From Pseudomonas sp. GM79 (GTDB taxonomy: Bacteria; Pseudomonadota; Gammaproteobacteria; Pseudomonadales; Pseudomonadaceae), in the NCBI RefSeq assembly GCF_000282495.1, contig NZ_AKJE01000080.1, forward strand, positions 1 to 64,000: a DNA stretch of 64,000 nt, read 5' to 3'. Position numbers and translations under genes: made by a program. Position 1 is the stretch's first letter, and every line of letters starts with the position of its first letter. The notes under the pieces were generated by a model, which was given only the letters and a program-made list of their open reading frames with translations, was not told the origin of the DNA and made no database searches. Below are positions 24,108-34,622 of this stretch, piece by piece.

Positions 24108-24794
24108 ATGGGTCAGAAAGTACATCCCATTGGCATTCGCCTGGGAATCGTCAAGGAGCACACCTCCGTCTGGTACGCAGACGGTCGGACTTATGCGGAC
24201 TATTTGTTCGCTGATCTGAAGGTGCGTGAGTATCTCCAAGACAAACTAAAAAGCGCGTCCGTAAGCCGTATCGATATCCATCGTCCGGCTCAGACTGCAC
24301 GTATCACCATCCACACCGCTCGTCCAGGTATCGTTATCGGGAAGAAAGGTGAAGATGTTGAGAAACTGCGTCAGGACCTGACCAAGCAAATGGGTGTGCC
24401 TGTGCACATCAATATCGAAGAGATCCGTAAGCCGGAGCTCGACGGTATGCTGGTTGCGCAGAGCGTAGCTCAGCAGCTGGAGCGTCGCGTAATGTTCCGT
24501 CGCGCTATGAAGCGCGCTGTTCAGAACGCCATGCGCATTGGTGCCAAAGGCATCAAAATCCAAGTGAGCGGTCGTCTCGGCGGTGCTGAAATCGCACGTA
24601 CTGAATGGTATCGCGAAGGTCGTGTGCCACTGCACACCCTGCGTGCCGACATCGACTATGCCAACTACGAAGCTCACACCACTTACGGTGTGATCGGTGT
24701 AAAGGTTTGGATCTTCAAAGGCGAAGTAATTGGTGGTCGCCAAGAAGAACTGAAACCACAAGCACCAGCGCCTCGTAAAAAAGCTGCTAAGTAA
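24108..24794 (+). CDS. rpsC: 30S ribosomal protein S3
   Basis: 228 aa from the ATG at 24108 (ACGGAG upstream), giving [14 protein letters not shown]; the frame is also open upstream but overlaps rplV. KH RNA-binding domain with [11 protein letters not shown]; forms the mRNA entry helicase with S4 and S5. Confidence 0.97.
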
Positions 24795-24806
24795 GGGGTA
24801 CGCCAA

Positions 24807-25220
24807 ATGTTGCAACCAAAGCGTACGAAGTTCCGCAAGCAGATGACAGGCCACAACCGTGGTCTGGCTCAGCGCGGTAGCAAAGTCAGCTTCGGCGAGT
24901 TCGCGCTGAAGTCTGTAGCTCGTGGTCGTCTCACCGCTCGTCAGATTGAGTCAGCGCGTCGTGCACTGACCCGTCACGTTAAACGTGGCGGCAAGATCTG
25001 GATCCGTGTATTCCCGGACAAGCCTATTTCCAAAAAGCCACTCGAAGTTCGGATGGGTAAAGGTAAGGGTAGTGTGGAGTACTGGGTTGCCCAGATTCAG
25101 CCAGGCAAAGTCCTGTATGAAATCGAGGGCGTTTCTGAAGAGCTGGCGCGTGAGGCTTTTGCCTTGGCTGCTGCAAAGCTGCCGCTCGCCACCGCTTTTG
25201 TTAAACGGACGGTGATGTGA
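24807..25220 (+). CDS. rplP: 50S ribosomal protein L16
   Basis: 137 aa. Organises the A site of the peptidyl transferase centre. [19 protein letters not shown] start and [23 protein letters not shown] are typical. Stop overlaps rpmC (TGATG). Confidence 0.97.
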   Translation: MLQPKRTKFRKQMTGHNRGLAQRGSKVSFGEFALKSVARGRLTARQIESARRALTRHVKRGGKIWIRVFPDKPISKKPLEVRMGKGKGSVEYWVAQIQPGKVLYEIEGVSEELAREAFALAAAKLPLATAFVKRTVM

Positions 25221-25411
25221 TGAAAGCGAATGAACTTCGTGAAAAAGACGCGCCGCAGCTTAACGAGCAACTGCTCGGCCTGCTGCGCGACCAGTTCAAT
25301 CTGCGGATGCAGAAAGCAACTGGCCAGTTGGGGCAGTCTCACCTGCTCCGGCAAGTTAAGCGTGACATCGCTCGCGTGAAGACTGTGCTCAAACAGCAGG
25401 CAGGTAAGTAA
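25220..25411 (+). CDS. rpmC: 50S ribosomal protein L29
   Basis: 63 aa from the ATG at 25220 that overlaps the rplP stop; a GTG one codon earlier is in frame but less likely. Two-helix protein near the tunnel exit ([29 protein letters not shown]). Confidence 0.95.
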   Translation: MKANELREKDAPQLNEQLLGLLRDQFNLRMQKATGQLGQSHLLRQVKRDIARVKTVLKQQAGK

Positions 25412-25413
25412 TC

Positions 25414-25680
25414 ATGGCTGAAGCCGAAAAAACCGTCCGTACGCTGACTGGCCGTGTTGTCAGCGACAAAATGGACAAGACCATCACCGTTCTGATCGAG
25501 CGTCGCGTTAAGCACCCGATCTACGGTAAATACGTTAAGCGTTCGACTAAGCTGCACGCGCACGACGAAACCAATCAGTGCCACATCGGCGACAAAGTCA
25601 CTATTCGTGAAACTCGTCCTTTGGCCAAGACCAAGTCTTGGGCGCTGGTTGATGTTCTCGAACGCGCTGTGGAAGTCTAA
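25414..25680 (+). CDS. rpsQ: 30S ribosomal protein S17
   Basis: 88 aa. Primary binder of 16S r[21 protein letters not shown] and [21 protein letters not shown] are the family core. Last gene of the S10 set; rplN follows after 23 bases with no promoter that I can see. Confidence 0.97.
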   Translation: MAEAEKTVRTLTGRVVSDKMDKTITVLIERRVKHPIYGKYVKRSTKLHAHDETNQCHIGDKVTIRETRPLAKTKSWALVDVLERAVEV

Positions 25681-25703
25681 GGACTAGGGGTCGGAGAAAT
25701 TAT

Positions 25704-26072
25704 ATGATTCAGACTCAATCCATGCTCGATGTGGCCGATAACTCTGGCGCTCGCCGTGTTATGTGCATCAAGGTGCTGGGTGGCTCCCATCGTCGTTACG
25801 CTGGTATCGGTGACATCATCAAAGTTACCGTGAAGGAAGCAATTCCTCGCGGTAAAGTGAAAAAAGGCCAAGTGATGACTGCTGTTGTAGTCCGCACTCG
25901 TCACGGCGTACGTCGTGCTGATGGCTCCATTATCCGCTTTGATGGCAACGCTGCTGTTCTTCTGAACAACAAGCAAGAGCCGATCGGCACCCGTATCTTT
26001 GGGCCAGTGACCCGTGAACTTCGTACTGAGAAGTTCATGAAGATCGTCTCGCTCGCCCCAGAAGTGCTGTAA
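25704..26072 (+). CDS. rplN: 50S ribosomal protein L14
   Basis: 122 aa. Interface protein contacting EF-G and ribosome silencing factor. [28 protein letters not shown] start. First gene of the spc set. Confidence 0.97.
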   Translation: MIQTQSMLDVADNSGARRVMCIKVLGGSHRRYAGIGDIIKVTVKEAIPRGKVKKGQVMTAVVVRTRHGVRRADGSIIRFDGNAAVLLNNKQEPIGTRIFGPVTRELRTEKFMKIVSLAPEVL

Positions 26073-26083
26073 GGAGATCCGAC

Positions 26084-26398
26084 ATGCAAAAGATTCGTCG
26101 TGACGACGAGATCATCGTGATCGCCGGCAAAGACAAAGGTAAGCGCGGTAAGGTGCTTAAGGTTCTCGCTAATAACCGTCTGGTTATCGGTGGTCTGAAC
26201 CTGGTTAAGCGTCATACCAAGCCTAACCCGATGTCGGGCGTACAAGGCGGTATCGTCGAAAAAGAAGCTCCACTGGACGCTTCTAACGTCGCCATTTTCA
26301 ACGGCGAAACCAACAAGGCTGATCGCGTTGGTTTCAAAGTAGAAGACGGCAAGAAAATTCGTGTCTTCAAGTCGACCCAAAAAGCGGTTGATGCTTGA
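26084..26398 (+). CDS. rplX: 50S ribosomal protein L24
   Basis: 104 aa. Assembly initiator protein with a KOW motif ([23 protein letters not shown]). Complete. In tight succession with rplN (11 bases) and rplE. Confidence 0.97.
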   Translation: MQKIRRDDEIIVIAGKDKGKRGKVLKVLANNRLVIGGLNLVKRHTKPNPMSGVQGGIVEKEAPLDASNVAIFNGETNKADRVGFKVEDGKKIRVFKSTQKAVDA

Positions 26399-26418
26399 AC
26401 ACTGCTAGGTAGAAGACC

Positions 26419-26958
26419 ATGGCACGACTAAAAGAGATTTACTGGAAGGAAATCGCACCGAAGCTTAAGGAAGAACTTAAGCTTTCGAACGTGATGGAAG
26501 TTCCACGCGTTACCAAAATCACCCTGAACATGGGTCTGGGCGAAGCAGTCGGTGACAAGAAAGTCATCGAGCACGCTGTTGCTGACCTGGAAAAGATCAC
26601 CGGTCAGAAAGTCGTTGTGACTTACGCTCGGAAATCCATCGCTGGCTTTAAAGTCCGTGAAGGTTGGCCGATCGGCGTCAAAGTGACTCTGCGCCGTGAG
26701 CGTATGTATGAATTCCTGGATCGTCTGCTGTCGATCTCCCTGCCTCGGGTTCGCGACTTCCGCGGCCTGAATGCCAAGTCCTTCGATGGTCGTGGTAACT
26801 ACAGCATGGGCGTTAAAGAGCAGATCATCTTCCCGGAAATCGACTACGACAAGATCGATGCTCTCCGCGGTCTGGACATTACCCTGACCACCACTGCCAA
26901 GAACGATGATGAAGGTCGCGCTCTGCTGCGCGCTTTCAAATTCCCGTTCCGCAACTGA
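26419..26958 (+). CDS. rplE: 50S ribosomal protein L5
   Basis: 179 aa. 5S rRNA binder of the central protuberance. [16 protein letters not shown] and [30 protein letters not shown] are typical. Precedes rpsN by 13 bases. Confidence 0.97.
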   Translation: MARLKEIYWKEIAPKLKEELKLSNVMEVPRVTKITLNMGLGEAVGDKKVIEHAVADLEKITGQKVVVTYARKSIAGFKVREGWPIGVKVTLRRERMYEFLDRLLSISLPRVRDFRGLNAKSFDGRGNYSMGVKEQIIFPEIDYDKIDALRGLDITLTTTAKNDDEGRALLRAFKFPFRN

Positions 26959-26971
26959 TTGGAGTAGGAAA

Positions 26972-27277
26972 ATGGCCAAGATGAGCATGAAAAACCGCGA
27001 GCTGAAGCGTCAGCTCACGGTTGCCAAGTACGCCAAAAAGCGTGCAGCACTGAAAGCTATCATCGTTGATCTGAACGCAAGTCCAGAAGCGCGTTGGGAA
27101 GCTACAGTAGCTCTGCAGAAGCAGCCACGTGACGCAAGCGCCTCGCGCATGCGTAACCGCTGCCGCCTGACCGGTCGTCCACACGGCGTTTACCGCAAGT
27201 TCGGCCTCGGCCGTAACAAACTGCGTGAAGCTGCTATGCGTGGTGACGTACCTGGTCTGGTTAAAGCCAGCTGGTAA
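26972..27277 (+). CDS. rpsN: 30S ribosomal protein S14 (zinc-free form)
   Basis: 101 aa from the ATG at 26972 (TTGGAGTAGG upstream); the frame is open further upstream inside rplE. The long C-minus form: it has one cysteine only and no CxxC zinc ribbon, with [21 protein letters not shown] intact. The 210-base gap to rpsH holds a hairpin and a promoter. Confidence 0.96.
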   Translation: MAKMSMKNRELKRQLTVAKYAKKRAALKAIIVDLNASPEARWEATVALQKQPRDASASRMRNRCRLTGRPHGVYRKFGLGRNKLREAAMRGDVPGLVKASW

Positions 27278-27338
27278 GCACTATCAAAGTCTCGGTGTTC
27301 GGGATCGCAAGATCCTGACCATCGGTGACCTTGAACTT

Positions 27339-27366
27339 GAATCAAGCCCCTATTGGGGCTTGATTC
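27339..27366 (+). terminator. 12-bp perfect hairpin in the rpsN-rpsH gap
   Basis: GAATCAAGCCCC (27339-27350), loop TATT, GGGGCTTGATTC (27355-27366), then ATTTG. Stable, but the T-run is weak, so it is a partial terminator or mRNA-end structure. Its 3' arm contains the -35 of the next promoter. Confidence 0.6.
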
Positions 27367-27388
27367 ATTTGTGGGGTGTGTCTAGAAT
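27360..27388 (+). promoter_or_regulatory. internal sigma70 promoter before rpsH
   Basis: TTGATT (27360-27365), 17-base spacer, TAGAAT (27383-27388), then a G+C-rich ACCCGGCTCGCC. It would drive rpsH onward (second half of spc including secY). Confidence 0.65.
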
Positions 27389-27487
27389 ACCCGGCTCGCC
27401 TGAGCCCGTGCTTTTTTCGCGCGGATGTGCTCGGCGACACGTAGTAGCCGCAAGGCTAATTTTTTGTGTATTAGGAGCGTCTAGCCC

Positions 27488-27880
27488 ATGAGTATGCAGG
27501 ACCCGTTAGCGGACATGCTAACTCGAATCCGTAATGCCCAGATGGCTGAAAAGTCCGTCGTAAGCATGCCATCTTCTACTTTGAAGGTAGCTGTTGCCAA
27601 AGTCCTGAAGGACGAAGGTTACATTGCGGGTTATCAGATCAGCAGCGAAATCAAACCACTGCTGTCCATCGAGCTGAAGTACTTCGAAGGCCGTCCGGTC
27701 ATCGAAGAAGTGAAGCGCGTTAGCCGTCCAGGCCTGCGTCAGTACAAGTCCGTCGATGATCTGCCAAAAGTTCGTGGCGGTCTCGGTGTGTCTATCGTCT
27801 CCACCAACAAAGGTGTGATGACGGATCGTGCTGCGCGCGCTGCCGGTGTCGGCGGCGAAGTTCTTTGCACTGTGTTCTAA
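27488..27880 (+). CDS. rpsH: 30S ribosomal protein S8
   Basis: 130 aa. Binds helix 21 of 16S rRNA; in E. coli it represses the spc operon at the rplE start. [18 protein letters not shown] start and the C-terminal [17 protein letters not shown] are typical. AGGAGCG upstream. Confidence 0.97.
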   Translation: MSMQDPLADMLTRIRNAQMAEKSVVSMPSSTLKVAVAKVLKDEGYIAGYQISSEIKPLLSIELKYFEGRPVIEEVKRVSRPGLRQYKSVDDLPKVRGGLGVSIVSTNKGVMTDRAARAAGVGGEVLCTVF

Positions 27881-27892
27881 GGGGGGATAAGC

Positions 27893-28426
27893 ATGTCACG
27901 CGTCGCTAAGAACCCCGTTAAGCTGCCAGCCGGTGTCGAAGTCAAATTCGCAGGCCAACAGCTTTCGGTGAAGGGTGCCAAGGGTACTCTCGAACTGAAC
28001 ATCCATTCGTCCGTTGAGATTGTTGAAGAAGCTGGTGAGCTGCGTTTTGCTGCTCGCAATGGCGATCAACAGACTCGCGCAATGGCTGGTACCACTCGTG
28101 CGTTGGTTAACAACATGGTCCAAGGCGTAAGCCAAGGCTTCGAGCGCAAGCTCCAGCTGGTCGGTGTTGGTTACAAAGCGCAAGCAAAAGGCACAGTGCT
28201 GAACCTGGCTCTTGGCTTCTCGCACCCAGTGGATTATGAACTGCCGGAAGGCATCACCGCTGAGACTCCTAGCCAGACCGATATCCTGATCAAGGGCATC
28301 GATAAGCAGCTGGTAGGTCAAGTGGCCGCCGAGATCCGCGACTTCCGTCCACCAGAGCCGTACAAAGGCAAAGGTGTGCGCTACGCGGACGAAGTCGTCC
28401 GTCGTAAAGAAGCCAAGAAGAAGTAG
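27893..28426 (+). CDS. rplF: 50S ribosomal protein L6
   Basis: 177 aa. Near the factor-binding site; two duplicated domains. [18 protein letters not shown] start and [17 protein letters not shown] end are typical. Confidence 0.97.
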   Translation: MSRVAKNPVKLPAGVEVKFAGQQLSVKGAKGTLELNIHSSVEIVEEAGELRFAARNGDQQTRAMAGTTRALVNNMVQGVSQGFERKLQLVGVGYKAQAKGTVLNLALGFSHPVDYELPEGITAETPSQTDILIKGIDKQLVGQVAAEIRDFRPPEPYKGKGVRYADEVVRRKEAKKK

Positions 28427-28436
28427 GGCATAGCAA

Positions 28437-28787
28437 ATGACCGACAAAAAAGTTACTCGACTGCGTCGCGCTCGCAAAGCACGCCTGAAAATGCACGAAC
28501 TCGAAGTCGTGCGTCTCTGCGTGTTCCGCTCGTCGCAGCACATCTACGCCCAGGTCATTTCGGCCGACGGCAACAAAGTCCTGGCAAGTGCCTCGACTTT
28601 GGATAAAGAACTGCGTGATGGCGCCACTGGCAACATCGACGCGGCCACTAAGGTTGGCCAGCTGGTCGCTACGCGTGCTAAAGCCGCTGGCGTCTCGCAG
28701 GTGGCTTTCGACCGCTCTGGCTTCAAGTACCACGGTCGCGTCAAGGCGCTGGCTGATGCTGCTCGTGAAGCTGGGCTGGAGTTCTAA
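28437..28787 (+). CDS. rplR: 50S ribosomal protein L18
   Basis: 116 aa. 5S rRNA binder with a basic N-terminus ([19 protein letters not shown]). C-terminal [26 protein letters not shown] is the signature. Confidence 0.97.
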   Translation: MTDKKVTRLRRARKARLKMHELEVVRLCVFRSSQHIYAQVISADGNKVLASASTLDKELRDGATGNIDAATKVGQLVATRAKAAGVSQVAFDRSGFKYHGRVKALADAAREAGLEF

Positions 28788-28790
28788 GTT

Positions 28791-29291
28791 ATGTCAAATA
28801 ACGACCAAAAGCGCGACGAAGGCTACATCGAGAAGCTGGTTCAAGTTAACCGCGTAGCCAAAACCGTTAAAGGCGGCCGTATCTTCACTTTCACCGCGTT
28901 GACCGTGGTTGGTGATGGTAAAGGGCGTGTTGGCTTCGGCCGTGGCAAGTCGCGTGAAGTGCCTGCTGCGATCCAGAAGGCAATGGAAGCTGCTCGCCGC
29001 AACATGATCCAAGTTGATCTGAACGGCACCACTCTGCAGTACGCAATGAAGTCCGCCCATGGCGCTTCGAAGGTGTACATGCAGCCTGCTTCTGAAGGTA
29101 CCGGTATCATCGCTGGCGGCGCTATGCGTGCTGTTCTCGAAGTTGCTGGCGTTCAGAACGTTCTGGCCAAGTGCTACGGCTCGACTAACCCGGTAAACGT
29201 GGTTCACGCCACTTTCAAAGGTTTGAAAGCTATGCAGTCTCCTGAATCCATTGCCGCCAAGCGTGGCAAAAGCGTCAAGGAGATCTTCTGA
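28791..29291 (+). CDS. rpsE: 30S ribosomal protein S5
   Basis: 166 aa. Fidelity protein and part of the mRNA entry helicase. The loop [32 protein letters not shown] (about 16-50), where spectinomycin-resistance changes occur, appears wild type. Confidence 0.97.
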   Translation: MSNNDQKRDEGYIEKLVQVNRVAKTVKGGRIFTFTALTVVGDGKGRVGFGRGKSREVPAAIQKAMEAARRNMIQVDLNGTTLQYAMKSAHGASKVYMQPASEGTGIIAGGAMRAVLEVAGVQNVLAKCYGSTNPVNVVHATFKGLKAMQSPESIAAKRGKSVKEIF

Positions 29292-29293
29292 TC

Positions 29294-29470
29294 ATGGCTA
29301 CCGTTAAAGTTACGCTGATCAAAAGCATGACCGGCCGCATCCCTAACCACAAACTGTGCGTTAAGGGTCTGGGTCTGCGTCGCATCGGTCACACTGTAGA
29401 AGTGCTTGATACTCCCGAGAATCGCGGGATGATCAACAAGGCTTACTACATGCTGCGTGTCGAGGGTTAA
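29294..29470 (+). CDS. rpmD: 50S ribosomal protein L30
   Basis: 58 aa: [20 protein letters not shown] at the start, then [16 protein letters not shown]. Two bases after rpsE and three before rplO, so inside the spc operon. Short alpha-beta protein of the 50S subunit, full length for the bacterial family. Confidence 0.97.
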   Translation: MATVKVTLIKSMTGRIPNHKLCVKGLGLRRIGHTVEVLDTPENRGMINKAYYMLRVEG

Positions 29471-29473
29471 TCG

Positions 29474-29911
29474 ATGAAACTCAATGATCTGAGTCCAGCG
29501 CCGGGTTCCCGTCGCGAAAAGCATCGTCCGGGCCGTGGTATCGGTAGTGGTTTGGGTAAGACCGGTGGCCGTGGCCACAAAGGTCAGTCCTCCCGCTCCG
29601 GTGGCACCATTGCTCCAGGCTTTGAAGGCGGTCAACAGCCGCTGCATCGTCGCCTGCCGAAGTTCGGTTTCGTTTCCCTGAAAGCCATGGATCGCGCAGA
29701 AGTGCGTTTGTCCGAGCTGGCTAAAGTGGAAGGCGACATCGTCACCGTGCAGTCCCTGAAAGATGCCAACGTGATCAACGTCAACGTTCAGCGTGTGAAA
29801 ATCATGCTGTCCGGCGAAGTTACTCGCGCTGTCACCATCGGAAAGGGAATCGGCGCCACCAAAGGTGCGCGTGCGGCTATCGAAGCAGCTGGCGGCAAGT
29901 TCGAGGAATAA
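29474..29911 (+). CDS. rplO: 50S ribosomal protein L15
   Basis: 145 aa. Late assembly protein. The Gly/Arg-rich N-terminus ([22 protein letters not shown]) and [17 protein letters not shown] are diagnostic. The stop TAA is followed directly by the ATG of secY. Confidence 0.97.
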   Translation: MKLNDLSPAPGSRREKHRPGRGIGSGLGKTGGRGHKGQSSRSGGTIAPGFEGGQQPLHRRLPKFGFVSLKAMDRAEVRLSELAKVEGDIVTVQSLKDANVINVNVQRVKIMLSGEVTRAVTIGKGIGATKGARAAIEAAGGKFEE

Positions 29912-31240
29912 ATGGCTAAGCAAGGTGCTCTCTCTGCGCTCGGCAAAGGCGGTATGTCTGAACTCTGGGCTCGTCTGCGTTTTCTATTCTTGGCGATTAT
30001 CGTCTACCGAATAGGCGCACACATCCCGGTTCCAGGTATCAACCCGGACCGACTCGCGGACCTGTTTCGACAGAATGAGGGGACCATTCTTAGCTTGTTC
30101 AACATGTTTTCCGGCGGCGCGCTGGAGCGGATGAGCATCTTTGCACTGGGGATCATGCCGTACATTTCGGCATCGATCATCATGCAGCTGATGACCGCCG
30201 TCAGCCCGCAGCTGGAGCAGTTGAAGAAGGAAGGTGAAGCTGGGCGTCGCAAGATCGCTCAGTACACCCGCTACGGCACTGTCGTTCTCGCTCTCGTTCA
30301 GGCAATTGGCATGTCCATTGGTCTGGCGGGGCAGGGCGTTTCGTTCACTGGTGACTTTGGCTTCCATTTCGTCGCGGTATCCACTTTTGTGGCTGGTGCG
30401 ATGTTCATGATGTGGCTGGGTGAGCAGATTACTGAGCGTGGTGTTGGCAACGGTATCTCGATGTTGATTTTCGCAGGTATCGTCGCCGGTCTTCCGAGAG
30501 CGATCGGGCAGTCTTTCGAGTCTGCGCGTCAGGGTGATATCAACATTTTTGCCCTGGTTGCCATCGGTTTGCTGGCAGTAGCGATTATCGGTTTCGTGGT
30601 GTTCATTGAGCGTGGTCAGCGTCGTATTGCTGTTCATTACGCCAAGCGCCAGCAGGGCCGCAAGGTCTTTGCTGCGCAGACTAGCCACTTGCCGTTGAAG
30701 GTGAACATGGCCGGTGTTATTCCGGCCATTTTCGCGAGCAGCATTTTGCTGTTCCCGGCTTCGTTGGGTACCTGGTTTGGTCAGTCTGAAGGTATGGGCT
30801 GGCTGCAGGACATCTCGCAGTCGATCGCTCCTGGTCAGCCGTTGAATATTCTGCTGTTTAGTGCAGGGATTATTTTCTTCTGCTTCTTCTATACGGCGTT
30901 GATGTTCAATCCGAAAGACGTAGCGGAAAACCTGAAGAAGTCCGGTGCCTTTATTCCGGGCATCCGTCCAGGAGAGCAGTCTGCGCGCTACATTGATGGC
31001 GTTCTGACTCGTTTGACCCTGTTCGGTGCTCTATATATGACGGCCGTGTGTCTGTTGCCCCAGTTCCTGGTGGTTGCGGCAAACGTTCCGTTCTACCTTG
31101 GCGGGACCTCGTTGCTGATCGTCGTCGTGGTTGTGATGGACTTCATGTCCCAAGTACAATCGCACCTCGTTTCGCACCAGTACGAATCCCTGATGAAGAA
31201 AGCCAACCTGAAGGGTTACGGCAGCGGCATGTTGCGCTGA
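29912..31240 (+). CDS. secY: SecY, protein-conducting channel
   Basis: 442 aa with ten hydrophobic segments, the pore of the SecYEG translocase in the inner membrane. Typical motifs: [12 protein letters not shown] in the periplasmic plug region and the C5 loop [25 protein letters not shown], which binds SecA or ribosomes. Abuts rplO with no gap, as in other spc operons. Confidence 0.97.
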   Translation: MAKQGALSALGKGGMSELWARLRFLFLAIIVYRIGAHIPVPGINPDRLADLFRQNEGTILSLFNMFSGGALERMSIFALGIMPYISASIIMQLMTAVSPQLEQLKKEGEAGRRKIAQYTRYGTVVLALVQAIGMSIGLAGQGVSFTGDFGFHFVAVSTFVAGAMFMMWLGEQITERGVGNGISMLIFAGIVAGLPRAIGQSFESARQGDINIFALVAIGLLAVAIIGFVVFIERGQRRIAVHYAKRQQGRKVFAAQTSHLPLKVNMAGVIPAIFASSILLFPASLGTWFGQSEGMGWLQDISQSIAPGQPLNILLFSAGIIFFCFFYTALMFNPKDVAENLKKSGAFIPGIRPGEQSARYIDGVLTRLTLFGALYMTAVCLLPQFLVVAANVPFYLGGTSLLIVVVVVMDFMSQVQSHLVSHQYESLMKKANLKGYGSGMLR

Positions 31241-31267
31241 GTACCCATAAGGTTCGAGGAGTTGGTG

Positions 31268-31384
31268 ATGAAAGTTCGTGCATCGGTGAAAAAGCTGTGC
31301 CGTAACTGCAAGATTATTCGCCGCGAAGGTGTTGTTCGAGTAATTTGCAGCGCGGAACCGCGTCACAAACAGCGCCAAGGCTGA
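31268..31384 (+). CDS. rpmJ: 50S ribosomal protein L36 (zinc form)
   Basis: 38 aa: [20 protein letters not shown] and then [14 protein letters not shown]. The zinc ligands CxxC, Cys and His are all present, so this is the C-plus form; under zinc starvation a C-minus paralogue elsewhere would replace it. Directly after secY, last gene of the spc set. Confidence 0.97.
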
Positions 31385-31400
31385 GTGTGATTGTGCTTCA

Positions 31401-31440
31401 AGCCCGGCAGCTAGTGCGCTGCCGGGTTGATTATTTGTTA
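31401..31440 (+). terminator. terminator between spc and alpha operons
   Basis: AGCCCGGCAGC (31401-31411), loop TAGTGC, GCTGCCGGGTT (31418-31428), then GATTATTTGTT. Its tail overlaps the next promoter. Confidence 0.75.
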
Positions 31441-31455
31441 TTACAGCGATATTAT
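31427..31455 (+). promoter_or_regulatory. sigma70 promoter of the alpha operon
   Basis: TTGATT (31427-31432), 17-base spacer, TATTAT (31450-31455). Expected start near 31462, leader about 53 bases before rpsM. In E. coli S4 represses this operon through a leader pseudoknot; I could not confirm an equivalent fold. Confidence 0.65.
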
Positions 31456-31514
31456 CTCGCGCCCTATTTCTTGGCTTCCGGGGCGTAGGTAGCTGTCAAT
31501 TGGAGTCCCACTGA

Positions 31515-31871
31515 ATGGCCCGTATTGCAGGCGTTAACATTCCAGATAACAAGCATACTGTTATCTCGCTGACCTACATCTATGGTGTTGGTCGCACTAC
31601 TGCACAGAAAATTTGTGCAGTGACTGGGGTAAACCCAGCCGCAAAGATCAAAGATCTGAGCGACGAGCAGATTGAACAGCTGCGTGGCGAAGTGGCGAAG
31701 TTCACCACTGAAGGTGACCTGCGTCGCGAAATCAACATGAAAATCAAGCGTTTGATGGACCTCGGTTGCTATCGCGGTCTGCGTCATCGTCGTGGTCTTC
31801 CAGTGCGCGGTCAGCGTACGAAGACTAACGCGCGTACCCGTAAAGGTCCGCGTAAGCCGATCCGCAAGTAA
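31515..31871 (+). CDS. rpsM: 30S ribosomal protein S13
   Basis: 118 aa. Head protein contacting P-site tRNA and the 50S subunit. [21 protein letters not shown] and the basic tail [18 protein letters not shown] are typical. First gene of the alpha operon. Confidence 0.97.
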   Translation: MARIAGVNIPDNKHTVISLTYIYGVGRTTAQKICAVTGVNPAAKIKDLSDEQIEQLRGEVAKFTTEGDLRREINMKIKRLMDLGCYRGLRHRRGLPVRGQRTKTNARTRKGPRKPIRK

Positions 31872-31901
31872 TCGCCCCAGCGAATCGACAGGAAATTAAT
31901 C

Positions 31902-32291
31902 ATGGCTAAACCTGCTGCTCGTCCTCGTAAAAAAGTTAAAAAGACAGTGGTTGATGGCATCGCCCACATCCATGCTTCTTTTAACAACACAATCGTGACC
32001 ATCACCGACCGTCAAGGCAACGCTCTTTCCTGGGCTACCTCCGGTGGTTCGGGTTTCCGCGGTTCCCGCAAGTCCACCCCGTTCGCTGCTCAAGTAGCTG
32101 CTGAACGTGCTGGTCAAGCTGCGCTGGAATACGGCCTGAAAAACCTCGACGTTAACGTCAAAGGTCCAGGCCCAGGTCGTGAATCCGCAGTCCGCGCTTT
32201 GAACGGCTGTGGCTACAAGATCGCCAGCATCACCGACGTGACGCCAATCCCGCACAACGGGTGCCGTCCGCCGAAGAAGCGCCGCGTGTAA
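31902..32291 (+). CDS. rpsK: 30S ribosomal protein S11
   Basis: 129 aa. Platform protein near the E site. [21 protein letters not shown] and [18 protein letters not shown] are diagnostic. 30 bases after rpsM. Confidence 0.97.
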   Translation: MAKPAARPRKKVKKTVVDGIAHIHASFNNTIVTITDRQGNALSWATSGGSGFRGSRKSTPFAAQVAAERAGQAALEYGLKNLDVNVKGPGPGRESAVRALNGCGYKIASITDVTPIPHNGCRPPKKRRV

Positions 32292-32309
32292 TCCAGGAGA
32301 TTGTAAAGA

Positions 32310-32930
32310 ATGGCTCGTTACATTGGTCCAAAATGCAAACTCGCTCGTCGCGAAGGCACCGATCTCTTTCTGAAGAGCGGCGTGCGCGCGATCGAATCGA
32401 AGTGCAACATCGAAGCAGCACCTGGTATCCACGGCCAACGCCGCGGTCGCCAGTCCGATTACGGCACCCAACTGCGTGAAAAGCAGAAGGTCCGTCGTAT
32501 CTACGGCGTTCTCGAGCGTCAATTCAGCGGCTACTACAAAGAAGCTGCTGGCAAGAAAGGCGCAACTGGCGAAAACCTGTTGCAGCTGCTCGAATGCCGT
32601 CTGGACAACGTTGTATACCGTATGGGTTTTGGCTCTACTCGTGCCGAATCCCGTCAGCTGGTATCGCACAAGTCGATCAGCGTTAACGGTCAGACCGTAA
32701 ACGTTCCGTCTTACCAGGTTCGTGCTGGTGACGTGGTTGCAGTTCGCGAGAAAGCAAAGAACCAACTTCGCATTGTCCAAGCTCTCGATCTGTGTGCCCA
32801 ACGTGGCCGCGTAGAATGGGTAGAAGTAGACACTGAGAAGAAGTCGGGCGTTTTCAAGAACGTTCCAGCTCGCAGTGATCTGTCCGCCGACATCAACGAA
32901 AGCCTGATTGTCGAGCTCTACTCCAAGTAA
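32310..32930 (+). CDS. rpsD: 30S ribosomal protein S4
   Basis: 206 aa. Primary assembly protein, fidelity factor and repressor of the alpha operon in E. coli. S4 RNA-binding domain at about 95-155 ([21 protein letters not shown]). The N-terminal cysteines are C9 and C31, not a full zinc set, as in other proteobacterial S4. Confidence 0.97.
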   Translation: MARYIGPKCKLARREGTDLFLKSGVRAIESKCNIEAAPGIHGQRRGRQSDYGTQLREKQKVRRIYGVLERQFSGYYKEAAGKKGATGENLLQLLECRLDNVVYRMGFGSTRAESRQLVSHKSISVNGQTVNVPSYQVRAGDVVAVREKAKNQLRIVQALDLCAQRGRVEWVEVDTEKKSGVFKNVPARSDLSADINESLIVELYSK

Positions 32931-32952
32931 GGGCTAGAAAATAGGTGCATCC

Positions 32953-33954
32953 ATGCAGATTTCGGTAAATGAGTTCCTGACACCCCGCCATATTGATGTG
33001 CAGGTTGTCAGTCCAACCCGCGCCAAGATCACTCTCGAGCCTCTCGAGCGTGGTTTTGGCCACACCCTGGGCAACGCGCTGCGCCGCATCCTGTTGTCCT
33101 CAATGCCCGGCTGTGCAGTAGTCGAGGCCGAGATTGACGGTGTGCTCCATGAGTACAGCGCCATCGAAGGTGTACAGGAAGACGTAATTGAAATCCTGTT
33201 GAACCTTAAAGGTCTGGCTATCAAGCTGCACGGTCGAGACGAAGTTACGCTGACCTTGTCGAAGAAGGGTTCGGGGGTGGTTACCGCTGCCGATATTCAG
33301 CTGGATCATGATGTCGAGATCGTTAACCCCGATCACGTAATCGCTAACCTGGCGTCTAACGGCGCCCTGAACATGAAGCTCACCGTAGCTCGTGGTCGTG
33401 GTTATGAGCCGGCAGACTCGCGTCAGAGCGATGAAGACGAAAGCCGCAGCATTGGTCGCTTGCAGCTTGACTCTTCGTTCAGCCCGGTTCGCCGTATCGC
33501 TTACGTGGTGGAAAACGCCCGTGTCGAACAGCGTACTAACCTGGACAAGCTGGTTATTGATCTGGAAACCAACGGTACCCTGGATCCTGAAGAGGCTATC
33601 CGCCGTGCTGCAACCATCCTGCAACAGCAGTTGGCTGCGTTCGTCGATCTCAAAGGTGACAGTGAGCCAGTGGTTGTCGAGCAGGAAGACGAGATCGATC
33701 CGATCCTGCTTCGCCCGGTTGACGATCTGGAACTGACTGTACGTTCGGCTAACTGCCTTAAGGCGGAAAACATCTACTACATCGGTGACCTGATTCAGCG
33801 CACCGAAGTAGAGCTGTTGAAGACTCCGAACCTTGGCAAGAAATCCTTGACCGAAATCAAGGACGTTCTGGCCTCCCGCGGTCTGTCCCTCGGCATGCGC
33901 CTCGACAACTGGCCGCCTGCAAGTCTTAAGAAGGACGACAAGGCGACTGCCTGA
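32953..33954 (+). CDS. rpoA: RNA polymerase alpha subunit
   Basis: 333 aa. The N-domain (about 1-235) dimerises and nucleates polymerase assembly ([22 protein letters not shown]). An acidic linker ([11 protein letters not shown]) leads to the C-domain (about 250-333; [28 protein letters not shown]), which binds UP elements and activators. Confidence 0.98.
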   Translation: MQISVNEFLTPRHIDVQVVSPTRAKITLEPLERGFGHTLGNALRRILLSSMPGCAVVEAEIDGVLHEYSAIEGVQEDVIEILLNLKGLAIKLHGRDEVTLTLSKKGSGVVTAADIQLDHDVEIVNPDHVIANLASNGALNMKLTVARGRGYEPADSRQSDEDESRSIGRLQLDSSFSPVRRIAYVVENARVEQRTNLDKLVIDLETNGTLDPEEAIRRAATILQQQLAAFVDLKGDSEPVVVEQEDEIDPILLRPVDDLELTVRSANCLKAENIYYIGDLIQRTEVELLKTPNLGKKSLTEIKDVLASRGLSLGMRLDNWPPASLKKDDKATA

Positions 33955-33996
33955 TCGTCGTAATCACCGAACGTTGTGTTTGGTAAGGAATGAACC

Positions 33997-34383
33997 ATGC
34001 GTCATCGTAAAAGTGGTCGTCACCTGAGCCGCACCAGCTCGCACCGCAAGGCCATGTTTCAAAACATGGCGGTGTCGCTGTTCGAGCACGAGCTGATCAA
34101 AACTACACTGCCAAAAGCCAAAGAACTGCGTCGCGTTGCTGAGCCGCTGATCACTTTGGCCAAGACAGACAGTCTGGCTAACCGCCGTCTGGCTTTCGAC
34201 CGTACTCGTTCGAAAGCTATCGTTGGTAAGCTCTTCAACGACCTGGGCAAGCGTTACGCTACCCGTGAGGGTGGCTACCTGCGCATCCTCAAGTGCGGCT
34301 TCCGCACTGGCGACAACGCGCCTATGGCGTACGTCGAGTTGGTTGATCGTCCTGTCGGCGGTGAAGCTGTATCCGCTGAGTAA
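33997..34383 (+). CDS. rplQ: 50S ribosomal protein L17
   Basis: 128 aa. [20 protein letters not shown] start and [15 protein letters not shown] are typical. Last gene of the ribosomal superoperon, closed by a terminator 20 bases on. Confidence 0.97.
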   Translation: MRHRKSGRHLSRTSSHRKAMFQNMAVSLFEHELIKTTLPKAKELRRVAEPLITLAKTDSLANRRLAFDRTRSKAIVGKLFNDLGKRYATREGGYLRILKCGFRTGDNAPMAYVELVDRPVGGEAVSAE

Positions 34384-34403
34384 GACGTCAGTCTGAAACA
34401 AAG

Positions 34404-34428
34404 AACCGGGCCTAGTGCCCGGTTTTTT
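34404..34428 (+). terminator. terminator of the alpha operon
   Basis: AACCGGGC (34404-34411), loop CTAGT, GCCCGGTT (34417-34424), then TTTT. Confidence 0.9.
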
Positions 34429-34502
34429 GTGCGTGTAAGAAACGCGCTGTTTGTACAAGCTTCTTTGCGGTTCATGCCTTCAGTATATGAGCGGGATTGT
34501 TG

Positions 34503-34517
34503 GTAGTATTTTTCTAT
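34503..34517 (+). promoter_or_regulatory. possible OxyR half-site upstream of katA
   Basis: GTAG-N7-CTAT, with TATTTTT as the N7, close to one half of the OxyR motif ATAG-N7-CTAT-N7-ATAG-N7-CTAT. The second half, 7 bases further, does not match. 106 bases before katA. Weak evidence; the rest of the 239-base gap shows no convincing promoter. Confidence 0.25.
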
Positions 34518-34622
34518 TGATGTCTGCAAATTAATGAATTTGTAGGTGTCATGATTGATGGTCAATACTCCCTCCCACGCCGATTAGCCGGCAGTTCCAA
34601 AACTGACAGAGGATGAGATCGC

